From an uncultured Verrucomicrobiota bacterium (GTDB lineage Bacteria; Verrucomicrobiota; Verrucomicrobiia; Limisphaerales; UBA1319), in the NCBI GenBank assembly GCA_903845125.1, contig CAIMWS010000208.1, positions 1-43,331 of the forward strand: 43,331 nt of DNA, given 5' to 3'. The notes beneath the pieces were generated by a model, which made no database searches, was not told the DNA's origin, and saw nothing but the letters and a program-made list of their open reading frames with translations. Position numbers and translations under genes: made by a program. Positions 9,300 to 17,585 of this stretch are shown one piece after another. Position 1 is the first letter of the stretch; every line of letters begins with the position of its first letter.

Positions 9300-10220
9300 A
9301 TGTATCTCGATTTATTAAAGCACCCGCTGCGGGGCATTGTGCCGCCCATGGTCACCCCGCTGAAAAGCCGGGATGAATTGGACGTGCCGGGAGTGGAGCG
9401 GCTCGTGGAGCACATCCTCGCCGGGGGGGTGCACGGCCTGTTCATCCTGGGGACCAGCGGCGAAGCGCCCAGCCTGAGCTACCGGCTGCGCCGCGAACTG
9501 GTGGAGCGGGTGTGCCGCCAGGTGGCGGGGCGGCTGCCGGTGCTGGTGGGGGTCACCGACACGTCCTTCGTGGAATCCGTGAACCTGGCGCAGTTCGCCG
9601 CTGAAGCCGGAGCGCAGGCTGTGGTGATAGCCACGCCCTACTATTTCCCGGCGGGCCAGCCGGAACTGCTGGAGTACCTGGAGCATATCGTGCCGGAACT
9701 GGCCCTACCGGTTTACCTGTACAACATGCCCATGATGACGAAGGTTCCGTTCGCGCCGGAAACCATCCAAAGCGTCCTCCAGATGAAGCAGATTGCGGGC
9801 ATCAAGGACAGTTCCGGAAATCTGGAATATTTTGCGCAACTGGTGGCCATTGCCCGGCAGCGGCCGGATTGGGGCTTGCTGGTCGGGCCGGAGCACCTGC
9901 TGGCGGAGACCGTCAAGCTCGGGGGCACCGGGGGGGTCAACGGCGGGGCGAATTTTTACCCGCGCCTGTTCGTGGACCTCTACGAGGCGGCGTGCCGGGG
10001 CGACCAGGCCCGGGTGGACCTGCTGCAGGCGCGCCTGCTGCAGCTGGGCGGCATTTACCAGGTGGGCAAACATGCGTCGGCCGTCATCAAAGGGATGAAA
10101 TGCTCACTGTCGTTGCTGGGCATCTGCAGCGATTTCATGGCGGAGCCGTTCACTCGCTTCCGGTCCCCGGAACGGGAGCGGGTGCGAACCATCCTGGCCG
10201 GGCTGGGTCTGCTCCCATGA
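9300..10220 (+). CDS. Dihydrodipicolinate synthase / N-acetylneuraminate lyase family aldolase
   Basis: 306 residues, a class I (Schiff-base) aldolase of the DapA superfamily with a TIM-barrel fold. Seen directly: the substrate-carboxylate loop GTSGE (51-55), the tyrosine of VYLYNMP (Y141) and the Schiff-base lysine in AGIKDSSGN (K169). The ATG at 9300 has a good Shine-Dalgarno. The family includes lysine biosynthesis, sialic acid and 2-keto-3-deoxy sugar-acid enzymes, and sequence alone does not separate them. The usual Arg of true DapA after YNxP is not evident here, and the neighbour is a YidR-type protein beside a secreted beta-helix protein, so a sugar-acid catabolic role is more likely than lysine synthesis. 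Its stop overlaps the next start (ATGA). Confidence 0.9.
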   Translation: MYLDLLKHPLRGIVPPMVTPLKSRDELDVPGVERLVEHILAGGVHGLFILGTSGEAPSLSYRLRRELVERVCRQVAGRLPVLVGVTDTSFVESVNLAQFAAEAGAQAVVIATPYYFPAGQPELLEYLEHIVPELALPVYLYNMPMMTKVPFAPETIQSVLQMKQIAGIKDSSGNLEYFAQLVAIARQRPDWGLLVGPEHLLAETVKLGGTGGVNGGANFYPRLFVDLYEAACRGDQARVDLLQARLLQLGGIYQVGKHASAVIKGMKCSLSLLGICSDFMAEPFTRFRSPERERVRTILAGLGLLP

Positions 10221-11626
10221 GGCTGCCAGGCACAGGGATTGGCCTGGCCGCGGGATTCCTGCTGGCGGGTTCCCCTCCTCTCGCCCACCCCGAATACAAC
10301 TCCCAGGAAATGCAAGCCCACTCCTTCCCAAACGTCCGGCAGGTGACCCGCCGGCCGGCCGGCCACATCCTCACCAACTTCGGCGCCTGGTCCCCGGACA
10401 GCGAGTGGATTGTTTACGACACCCGCCCGGATCCCGCCGGGGAGATTTTCCAAGGGAACACGATTGAGATGGTGCACGTGCGCACCGGAGAAGTGCGGGT
10501 GCTATACACGGCCCGGAACGGCGCGCATTGCGGGGTGGCCACCCATCACCCGGCGCTGCCGCAGGTGGTTTTCATCCTGGGGCCGGAAAACCCCACGCCG
10601 GACTGGCAGTATGGCCCCTATCACCGGCAGGGCGTGGTCGTGGATTACGGGGCCGCGCTTCGGCAATGGAACCTGGACGCCCGCGACCTGCTGCCCCCCT
10701 TCACCCCCGGCGCCCTGCGGGGCGGATCGCACGTGCATGTTTTCAGCCCCGGCGGCGGGGCGGCCAGCTTCACCTACGAAGACCACGTGCTGGCCCGCTT
10801 CCAGGAGTCCGGGCCGGACCATGATCTGAATTTACGGAACATCGGACTGAGCGTGCCGTCCAGGCCGGTGAAGGTGAAACCCGGACACCCCAGGAACCAT
10901 GATGCGGAGTGGTTCAGCGTGCTGGTGGCCCGCACCACCGCCCATCCCAAACCGGGCTCGGACGAGATCCAGAAAGCCTGCGAGGAAGGCTGGGTGGGCA
11001 CCAACGGCTATGTGCGGCCGGATGGCTCCCGCCAACCGCTGGCCCTGGCGTTTCAAGGGCTGGTGGTCGCCCCCGGGGGCGGTGCCCACGCGGAAGTGTT
11101 CATCGTGGATATCCCGCCGGAGGTCACCGCGCCTGGCGATGGGCCGCTCTGCGGCACCGAAACCCGCACCCCCCAACCGCCACGCGGCACGGTGCAGCGG
11201 CGGCTGACGCGCACCAGCGGGCGGAAATTCCCGGGCCTCCAGGGGCCGCGCCACTGGCTGCGCGCGGCGCCCGATGGCAGCCGCATCGCCTGCCTGATGC
11301 GGGACGATGCAGGAGTAGTGCAATTATGGACGGTATCGCCCAATGGCGGGGATCCAGCCCAGCTGACGCGCAATGTCCACGATATCGCCTCCGCTTTTAC
11401 CTGGAGCCCGGACGGCAAATCCGTGGCGCATCTCCTGGATGGCAGCGTCGCGCTCACGGACCTGGCCTCGGGCCGGACTACCCGGCTGACCCCGCGTTAC
11501 ACTGATTTGCCACCCCGGCCGGAAGCTTGCGTGTTTTCACCAGACGGCCGGAAAATCGCCTTTGTAATGCCGGTCCGCCTGGAGGGCACGGTGTGGAACC
11601 AAGTGTTTGTCGTGGAGGTGGAGTAA
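10217..11626 (+). CDS. YidR-like DUF3748 protein, predicted secreted beta-propeller
   Basis: 469 residues from the ATG overlapping the aldolase stop. An N-terminal hydrophobic stretch (IGLAAGFLLAGSPPLA) looks like a signal peptide, which E. coli YidR appears to lack as I recall it. The rest matches YidR closely: LTNFGAWSPDSEWIVYDTRP, LRGGSHVHVFSPGG then SFTYEDHVL, KPGSDEIQKACEEGWVG, and LMRDDAGVVQLWTVSPNGGD followed by PAQLTRN. The repeated WSPDGK and FSPDGR blocks are PD40/TolB-type propeller blades. Biochemical function is unknown. As recalled, E. coli yidR lies close to the dgo galactonate-degradation genes; here it is coupled to an aldolase, giving a similar sugar-acid link. The gene is convergent with the response-regulator operon, with an 11-base gap. 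Confidence 0.9.
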   Translation: MRLPGTGIGLAAGFLLAGSPPLAHPEYNSQEMQAHSFPNVRQVTRRPAGHILTNFGAWSPDSEWIVYDTRPDPAGEIFQGNTIEMVHVRTGEVRVLYTARNGAHCGVATHHPALPQVVFILGPENPTPDWQYGPYHRQGVVVDYGAALRQWNLDARDLLPPFTPGALRGGSHVHVFSPGGGAASFTYEDHVLARFQESGPDHDLNLRNIGLSVPSRPVKVKPGHPRNHDAEWFSVLVARTTAHPKPGSDEIQKACEEGWVGTNGYVRPDGSRQPLALAFQGLVVAPGGGAHAEVFIVDIPPEVTAPGDGPLCGTETRTPQPPRGTVQRRLTRTSGRKFPGLQGPRHWLRAAPDGSRIACLMRDDAGVVQLWTVSPNGGDPAQLTRNVHDIASAFTWSPDGKSVAHLLDGSVALTDLASGRTTRLTPRYTDLPPRPEACVFSPDGRKIAFVMPVRLEGTVWNQVFVVEVE

Positions 11627-11637
11627 GTTTTGGCAGC

Positions 11638-12399
11638 TCAGGCCGCCTGGTTTAACGCCGTGCCGGGGAGCCGGCGGAACCGGCCCGGCCGCCAGGGAGC
11701 TTGCTCCAGAATCTCCGGCCGCAGGGTGCGGCTGATCAAGTCGTTCAACGTATCGCAGCCCCATTTTTCCATCAACCGCTGCTGCCGGTTTTTCAGGATG
11801 CGGAGGCTCACCTCCAGCCGTTGGGCCACCAAGCGGGGAGGCATCCCCTCTGCCAGCATTTTCAGCATTTGGACATCCTCGGGAGAACCGGCAAACTCTT
11901 CTGGCTGAGGCTCGGCGATTGGGGTAGGCAAGCCCGGCGCCGCTCCTACATCCTGGAGGGCGACATCCAGGAAACGGTTGCCGCCCATTACCTCCCCAAT
12001 CGCCTTAAACACCTCGGTGATGGAGCCTCCACCTTTAAGCAAATAACCGGAAACACCCGCCTTGAAGGCATCCTTGATCATGGTTTTATTGGCAAAGCCG
12101 GAGAGGATCAGGATTTTGACTTGCGGCCAGGCTGCAGTGACATTCCGGGCCAGCGATATGCCATCCAAATCGGGCATTTGCACATCCATGATGACCAGGT
12201 CCGGCAGGATGCAGGGGATGACCTCCAAGGCTTCCCTGGCATTTGCCGCCTCGCCCACGACGACCAGGCCGGGCTGTTGGTGCAGGAGCAGCCGCAATCC
12301 GGCACGGAGAATGGTGTGGTCATCCACCAGCACGATCCGGGTGAAGGAGGGCGCCGGTCTGGCGGAAGTTGCAGGAACGATGGCAGCCAGTTGATCCAT
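11638..12399 (-). CDS. NarL/FixJ-type response regulator with LuxR-like C-terminus
   Basis: 253 residues. Receiver domain at about 20-135: acidic pair D26-D27 in VLVDDH, phosphoacceptor D72 in IMDVQMPDLDG, S100 and K122 (YLLKGG). After a Pro-rich linker, residues ~170-225 hold a LuxR-type helix-turn-helix (LAEGMPPRLVAQRLEVSLRI, then LKNRQQRLMEKWG). The recognition helix has ILKNRQ where TVKxH is common, so DNA binding may be atypical. It starts three bases after the stop of another response regulator, so the two form an operon. No sensor kinase is adjacent, and the target is unknown. Confidence 0.93.
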   Translation of the reverse strand: MDQLAAIVPATSARPAPSFTRIVLVDDHTILRAGLRLLLHQQPGLVVVGEAANAREALEVIPCILPDLVIMDVQMPDLDGISLARNVTAAWPQVKILILSGFANKTMIKDAFKAGVSGYLLKGGGSITEVFKAIGEVMGGNRFLDVALQDVGAAPGLPTPIAEPQPEEFAGSPEDVQMLKMLAEGMPPRLVAQRLEVSLRILKNRQQRLMEKWGCDTLNDLISRTLRPEILEQAPWRPGRFRRLPGTALNQAA

Positions 12400-12402
12400 A
12401 GG

Positions 12403-12852
12403 TCAAGACCCGCCCACGCAGGCACGCACCGTTTTCAGCAACACCCCAGCGGGAAAAGGCTTGGGCAGAAACTCAATGCTGGCCTCCTTTAATTCGTTGA
12501 GCTGCGGCGGTTCCTGGGCATACCCGCTGATCAGGATCACCTTGAGGCTGGGAAGCGACTGGCGCAGGATGCTGGCCACCGTCAAGCCATCCATGCCAAA
12601 CGGCATTTCCAGATCCGTGATGAGCAAATCCGCCCGGCAGCCCAACTGCTGCCAAACTTCCAAGGCTTCGGGGCCATGGCGGGCCACCCACACCTCAAAG
12701 CCGCCGCTGGTGAGGATCTTGGCGGCGATCCGCCGGACGGAGGGATCATCCTCGACCACGATAATCGTCGTCACCCCACACTGGGGGCGTGCAGGCGGTT
12801 GCGCGGCAGGAACGGAATTATCTTTAACGTTATAGTCGACAGCCGGTTCCAT
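12403..12852 (-). CDS. Single-domain response regulator (CheY-like receiver)
   Basis: 149 residues from the ATG at 12852 (a GTG one codon upstream is possible). A ~27-residue tail precedes a complete receiver: VVEDDPSVRR acidic pair, phosphoacceptor D80 in LLITDLEMPFGMDG, S in LISGYAQ, and K in FLPKPF. There is no output domain, so it probably acts through protein contacts or as a phosphate relay or sink for the adjoining NarL-type regulator. It is the promoter-proximal gene of the two-gene operon, with a purine-rich GGGGAAGG just upstream. Confidence 0.9.
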   Translation of the reverse strand: MEPAVDYNVKDNSVPAAQPPARPQCGVTTIIVVEDDPSVRRIAAKILTSGGFEVWVARHGPEALEVWQQLGCRADLLITDLEMPFGMDGLTVASILRQSLPSLKVILISGYAQEPPQLNELKEASIEFLPKPFPAGVLLKTVRACVGGS

Positions 12853-13285
12853 CACCTTCCCCTATTCCAGTTGCCAGTTGCCGGGGAACCTTTTATTGCC
12901 ATTGAGTCCGCCCGCGAACTTCACCGCTGCTTCATCTGCGAACGAATTTGCACTCATCATAAGCCATAACGCAAAAGGTTCGCCGTTCTTGCACGGTTTT
13001 CGAAAAAAACTGAAAATTTTTTCGGAATCCGCCTCCATGGCCCTGCTTCGTTAATGAGAAGATCCTAAACCTTCCCAGAATTAGGCTTCTCGATCCTGCA
13101 TCCAGCATATTGCCAAATGAACGCAACGGCTAATGAGGCGGCAGCGTATTTTCTGCGGAGGGAAATTGCCCGCCACCAAAGAATCCAAACCGGGCCCAAC
13201 GCTTCGCCAGCACTTTGGCAGCAAAAAAGGTTTGCCCGGACACGGGTTTGCGGCAGAGTTCGTGAAGGAAAAGGGAAATTGCAAC
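12853..13285. other. Divergent intergenic region between the regulator and AAA+ genes
   Basis: 433 bases, AT-richer in the middle (about 12940-13080), which should hold promoters for the minus-strand regulators and the plus-strand AAA+ gene. I could not pick a convincing -35/-10 pair. The plus frame of the AAA+ gene stays open back to an ATG at 13133, but those 51 residues look non-coding. Confidence 0.5.
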
Positions 13286-16200
13286 ATGGCTGGCCTGCCG
13301 ATTCGTTTAACCGCAGTGGCCCAGGTATTCAGCGACCATTGCTGTTTGGTGGAGGCGCTGGAAATACCCGCTTTGTCCATCTGCGCGGCCACACCCAAGC
13401 AGGCCCTGGCCGGGCTGTCGATGCGGGTGCGGACCTGGCTGGAAAAACAACCCCTGCAGGAAATCCACCGCTGCCTGGCCACCAGCCCGGCCAGACTGGC
13501 CACGCAGACCATTACCATCCCGCCGCCCAGGAAAAATCCCGGCTGGAAGGAGGCGCTGCAGTTGACCTTTGAATACGTGCAGCGCCAACTGGATGAAACC
13601 ACCCTGGCAGCCTATATCCCGATCCTGGGGATCGAAGTGGTGGGGGCCAGCGAGAAACAACTGGCCGAACGGATTGAAAGCCATGCCCTGGATGCGCTCC
13701 AGCGCGCCAAAACCAGCCAATTCCTGATCGCCCTGCTGCAGCTTCAGCAACCGGTGAAGATCGGCCTCAGCGAATTGCCGCTGACCATCTCCCCGCCGAC
13801 CCCGAAAAAAACGGCCGAAGCCAGCCAGAAACTGAATCCAGAAAAACCGGTTTTGGAAAATGCGGCCAATAATTTATGCAAACAAGCGCTGGAGCCGGCC
13901 TACGAGGTGGAAAATTGGGTGGGGCGGCTGGCCGGCGTGCTGGGCGGGAAACGCCCGCGCAGCGTGCTGCTGGTGGGGCCATCCGGCTGCGGCAAGACGG
14001 CCATCTTCCACGAACTGGTGCGGCGGCGGCAGGATTTCCACTTCGGGCGCACCCAATTCCGGGCCACCAGCGGCTCCCGCCTGGTGGCGGGCATGAGCGG
14101 CTTCGGCGCCTGGCAGGACCGGGTCCAAAAACTGGTGCGGGAAGCCGGTGAGCAAAATGTGATTTTGCATCTGGGCAACCTCGTGGAATTGATGGAGGTG
14201 GGCAAAAGCACCCACAACCTGCAAGGGATGGCTTCCTTCCTGCGCCCTTGCCTGGGCCGGGGCGACCTGCTGGCCGTGGCGGAATGCACCCCGGCCCAGC
14301 TGGCAATGATCGAGCGCCAGGATGCGCACTTGCTGGAAGTTTTTTCCATCCTGGAGATACCGGAGCCGGATATTGAGAAAGGGCGGTTGATCCTGCTCGC
14401 CTGCGCTGAAGCGGCCGCGGCCGCCAAAAAACCGGCCATCGATTTCGCGGCGCTGGAAATCCTGGACCGCCTCCATCGCCGCTATGCCACCCACTCGGCC
14501 TATCCCGGGCGCCCCCTGCGGTTCCTGGGCAACCTCCTGAACGACCCGGCCCGGATCGCCACCCGCATCGCCGCCCCGCAGGTGGCCGCCGCCTTTGCCC
14601 GCGAAACCGGCCTGCCGCTGTTCATGGTGGATGACTCCGTCCCCCTGGATCTGGAGTTCACCCGGCAATGGTTCGCCGCCCGGGTGATGGGGCAGACCGA
14701 AGCCGTGCAGCAGGTGGTGGACCTCCTCGCCACGGTCAAGGCCCAACTGGCGCGTCCCCGCAAACCGCTGGCCTCCTTCCTTTGCATTGGCCCCACCGGT
14801 GTGGGCAAAACCGAACTGGCCAAGACCTTGGCGGAATTCCTCTTCGGCCACGCCAGCCGCCTCGTCCGCTACGATCTGAGCGAGTTTTCCGACCCCATTG
14901 CCGTGCAGCGGCTGATCGGCGGAAACCTCCTGGGCGAAGGCTTGCTCACCGCCCGCCTCCGGGAACAGCCGTTCAGCGTGCTGCTTTTGGACGAATTTGA
15001 AAAAGCGGATCCGTCCTTATTCGACCTGCTCCTGCAAGTGCTGGGTGAAGGCCGGCTCACTGATGTGGCGGGCCGGATCGCGGATTTCTCCAACGCCGTG
15101 ATCATCCTGACCTCCAACCTGGGCGCCCGGGAATTCCAAAAGGGGCCGGCCGGTTTTGCGGCAGGCCGCGACGCCCAAACGGCCGCCCGGGAACATTTTG
15201 AATCCGAATTGCGGAAATTCCTGCGGCCCGAGTTCATCAACCGGCTCGATCGCGTGCTGCCCTTTGCCCCCCTGGATGCCCCCACCATCCAAGCCATCGC
15301 CCGCCGGGAGTTGGAATTGATTCGCGGCCGGGATGGCATCCGCCTGCGCCAGCTGGATTTTCAGGTGGCTGAGGAGGCTTGGCGGCATTTATCGGCCACT
15401 GGCTTTGACCCGCTCTACGGGGCCCGGCCGCTCAAACGGGTGATCGAACGCCAAGTCCTGGCCCCGTTGGCGGAGGCCATCAACGGTTATTCGGCGGATC
15501 TGGCCCTGTCCGCCCGCATCGGGGTCCACCAGGGGCGCATCCAGGTGCAAGTCCATCCCTGGATGGAGGAATCCGGCAAAAACCTCCCCCCGCAGGCCGC
15601 GGATTCGCCCCTGGCCCACCTGGCTCTGGAAGTGACCCAATTGCGCCGGAAAGCCCAATTGCTCAAGGCCGGAGCGGCGGTGGCCAGCCTGGAAAGCAAG
15701 GTTGAATGGGCGGAGCTCCGGAGCAGCCAGGCGGAAAAATCCGCCCCCAAGGAACGGAGCCAGCCGCCTTTCGAACCCGCCGAACGGCTCCGCAGCCTGG
15801 AGGCTTTCCTCGCGCAGGCGGAGGCCATGGAGATGGAGCTCAGCCTGGCCATCCTCGAGCGGATGGAACTGCCCCAGGATGTGCTGGCCCACGAATTGAA
15901 GCTGCTGCGCAGCCGCTGGACGGCCCTGTTGGAATCCATTTTATGGTTCCAATACGAGCGGCCGGACCTGGCCGTGCTCGGCATCTATAGCGAGGATGCC
16001 GCCCTCACCTGGATGCTGGCCCGCCAATACGCCGCCCTGGCCGCGACGAGCGGCGCCACCCTCAGCTTTGAAAAAGTGCTGTCCGCCCCCGGCAGCCGGG
16101 GCATCCACCGCGCCGGGATCCAAAACCTGGCCGGCGGGGCGGAAACGGAGCGGGTCATCGGCCTCCTCATCCAGATTTCCGGCTATTTGAGCTGGCCGCG

Positions 16201-16540
16201 GTTTGCCGGCGAGCACGGGATCCACTGGTTCAAGGATGGCCCGGATGAAAAGCCCTGTTTTGTCGATGCGGCGAATAAGGATCTGGGCGGCTACACTCCG
16301 CCCAAAGGCATCTCCCGCCACCGGGGACTCCCCAGTGCGGGCCGCTGCCGCACCTATGACCTCGCGCGCAAACTCATCCAGCATAATGGCTGGTACGCCT
16401 GGACCCCCACCCAGATCGCGCGGATCATCCAGGAGGCGCTGGACCAGAAAATGGAGAAAATCCTGGAACTGGCCCTGCCCGATCCCGTGCCGGCCCTGCC
16501 CGATCCCGCGCTGACCTTGTCCGATCTGTTGCCATTCTGA
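13286..16540 (+). CDS. ClpA/B-like double AAA+ ATPase fused to a release-factor-like C-terminal body
   Basis: 1084 residues from the ATG at 13286 (AGGG at 13270-13273 is 12 bases upstream; an earlier in-frame ATG at 13133 gives an unconvincing tail). Order: two HicB-like alpha/beta units (~4-55, ~90-140); AAA1 with Walker A GPSGCGKT (231-238), but HLGNL where Walker B Asp-Glu should be; AAA2 with Walker A GPTGVGKT (502-509), Walker B LLLDEFEKA (566-574), sensor-1 TSN (N611), RPEFINRLD (647-655) and sensor-2 YGARPLKR (711-718). There is no ClpB middle domain, no evident ClpP loop, and the second pore loop (GYVG) is deleted. Residues ~829-1061 resemble class I release factors: a helical domain, MLARQY (910-915), LIQISG (961-966), GEHGIH (975-980), CRTYDL and EALDQKMEKIL, without a GGQ domain. 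It is probably a ribosome-directed AAA+ machine; that role is inferred. Confidence 0.88.
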   Translation: MAGLPIRLTAVAQVFSDHCCLVEALEIPALSICAATPKQALAGLSMRVRTWLEKQPLQEIHRCLATSPARLATQTITIPPPRKNPGWKEALQLTFEYVQRQLDETTLAAYIPILGIEVVGASEKQLAERIESHALDALQRAKTSQFLIALLQLQQPVKIGLSELPLTISPPTPKKTAEASQKLNPEKPVLENAANNLCKQALEPAYEVENWVGRLAGVLGGKRPRSVLLVGPSGCGKTAIFHELVRRRQDFHFGRTQFRATSGSRLVAGMSGFGAWQDRVQKLVREAGEQNVILHLGNLVELMEVGKSTHNLQGMASFLRPCLGRGDLLAVAECTPAQLAMIERQDAHLLEVFSILEIPEPDIEKGRLILLACAEAAAAAKKPAIDFAALEILDRLHRRYATHSAYPGRPLRFLGNLLNDPARIATRIAAPQVAAAFARETGLPLFMVDDSVPLDLEFTRQWFAARVMGQTEAVQQVVDLLATVKAQLARPRKPLASFLCIGPTGVGKTELAKTLAEFLFGHASRLVRYDLSEFSDPIAVQRLIGGNLLGEGLLTARLREQPFSVLLLDEFEKADPSLFDLLLQVLGEGRLTDVAGRIADFSNAVIILTSNLGAREFQKGPAGFAAGRDAQTAAREHFESELRKFLRPEFINRLDRVLPFAPLDAPTIQAIARRELELIRGRDGIRLRQLDFQVAEEAWRHLSATGFDPLYGARPLKRVIERQVLAPLAEAINGYSADLALSARIGVHQGRIQVQVHPWMEESGKNLPPQAADSPLAHLALEVTQLRRKAQLLKAGAAVASLESKVEWAELRSSQAEKSAPKERSQPPFEPAERLRSLEAFLAQAEAMEMELSLAILERMELPQDVLAHELKLLRSRWTALLESILWFQYERPDLAVLGIYSEDAALTWMLARQYAALAATSGATLSFEKVLSAPGSRGIHRAGIQNLAGGAETERVIGLLIQISGYLSWPRFAGEHGIHWFKDGPDEKPCFVDAANKDLGGYTPPKGISRHRGLPSAGRCRTYDLARKLIQHNGWYAWTPTQIARIIQEALDQKMEKILELALPDPVPALPDPALTLSDLLPF

Positions 16541-16569
16541 GCGCTCCCCCACATAAACAAAAGCCCGCC

Positions 16570-17331
16570 GTGCGCACCCTCCTGCTGCTCCAATCGGTCC
16601 CGCGGATAGCCTTGATCCTGCTCGGGGTTTATCTCGCCCTGTTGGTGTTCATCTACTTCCGGCAGCGGTCGCTGCTCTATTTCCCATCCCATGCCAACCC
16701 GACCACCAGCCTGGCGCCGTGGCGGGATGGAGAGCGCCTCATCGGCTGGTGCCGGGAAGCGCCCAATCCGCACACGATCTGGCTGTTCCTGCACGGGAAC
16801 GCCGGCCAGGCCGCTCACCGGGATTACGCTCTGCGGCGCCTATCCGAACCGGATTCCCTCTACGTCCTGGAATACCCCGGATACGGTTCCCGCGCCGGCC
16901 GCCCTTCCCGGGATTCGATCAACCAGGCGGCCGCCGAAGCCTACCAATTGCTGCGCGCCCGGAACCCCCATACCCCCGTTTGCGTCCTGGGCGAATCCAT
17001 CGGCAGTGGCCCCGCTTCCGCATTGGCACGGGAAACCATTCCTCCGGACAAAATCATCCTGTTGGTCCCTTTCGATTCCCTCGCCAAAGTGGCCGCCCGG
17101 CATTTCCCCTGGCTCCCGGTGCGCTACCTGCTGCAGGACACCTGGGATAACGTCGAATCCTTGCGGCACTATGCCGGGCCGATCGACATCGTGGCCGCCT
17201 CCGACGACACCGTCATCCCCATCAGCCATGCCCGGGCCTTGGCCGCCCAGGTTCCGAAAGCCCGTTTCATCCCCTTCCCCGGCGGGCACAATGACTGGTC
17301 GGAGAGTGACGCAGTAAAAATTGAACGCTGA
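16570..17331 (+). CDS. Membrane-anchored alpha/beta hydrolase (BEM46/ABHD-like)
   Basis: 253 residues starting at a GTG, 29 bases after the AAA+ gene stop, so probably the same transcript. There is no clear Shine-Dalgarno, and the start rests on the N-terminal membrane helix (about 12-30, ALILLGVYLALLVFIYF) that follows it. The hydrolase core shows the oxyanion region LFLHGNAGQ, EYPGYGSRAGRPS, nucleophile elbow GESIGSG (S143), acid in ASDDTVIP (D212 or D213) and H240 in PGGHND. This is the arrangement of the BEM46/ABHD13-17 group, many of which are serine (thio)esterases, with the catalytic domain probably facing the periplasm. The substrate is unknown. Confidence 0.88.
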   Translation: MRTLLLLQSVPRIALILLGVYLALLVFIYFRQRSLLYFPSHANPTTSLAPWRDGERLIGWCREAPNPHTIWLFLHGNAGQAAHRDYALRRLSEPDSLYVLEYPGYGSRAGRPSRDSINQAAAEAYQLLRARNPHTPVCVLGESIGSGPASALARETIPPDKIILLVPFDSLAKVAARHFPWLPVRYLLQDTWDNVESLRHYAGPIDIVAASDDTVIPISHARALAAQVPKARFIPFPGGHNDWSESDAVKIER

Positions 17332-17585
17332 TCCGGGCCCCTGCCTGGGTGAGGGGGAAGGGATGGCGCCGCCCCTGCCTGGCGCAATTTAAATCACGTT
17401 TTTGCCGGGCACCACGCGATCCTGGTTCTCTGGCTGGCTAGTCCGTCCAGGTAGTTTTTCCCCTGCCCGCCTTGGATGGCCCTGGCTGAGGATAACGCGG
17501 ATCGGAACGCCGCCTTCACCCGGTCGGCTCAGGGATGGGGAAGAGGTGTCAGCAACGCGGAAAAACCGGGCGGATCAGGGGGAGA

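Noticed and set aside
13001..13020. Possible promoter TTGCAC with an A-rich spacer before the AAA+ gene
   Set aside because: No acceptable -10 at the right distance; AT-rich sequence gives chance matches.
13133..13285. 51-residue N-terminal extension of the AAA+ protein
   Set aside because: Open in frame from an ATG, but the residues look like translated intergenic DNA; the HicB-like unit begins right after the ATG at 13286.
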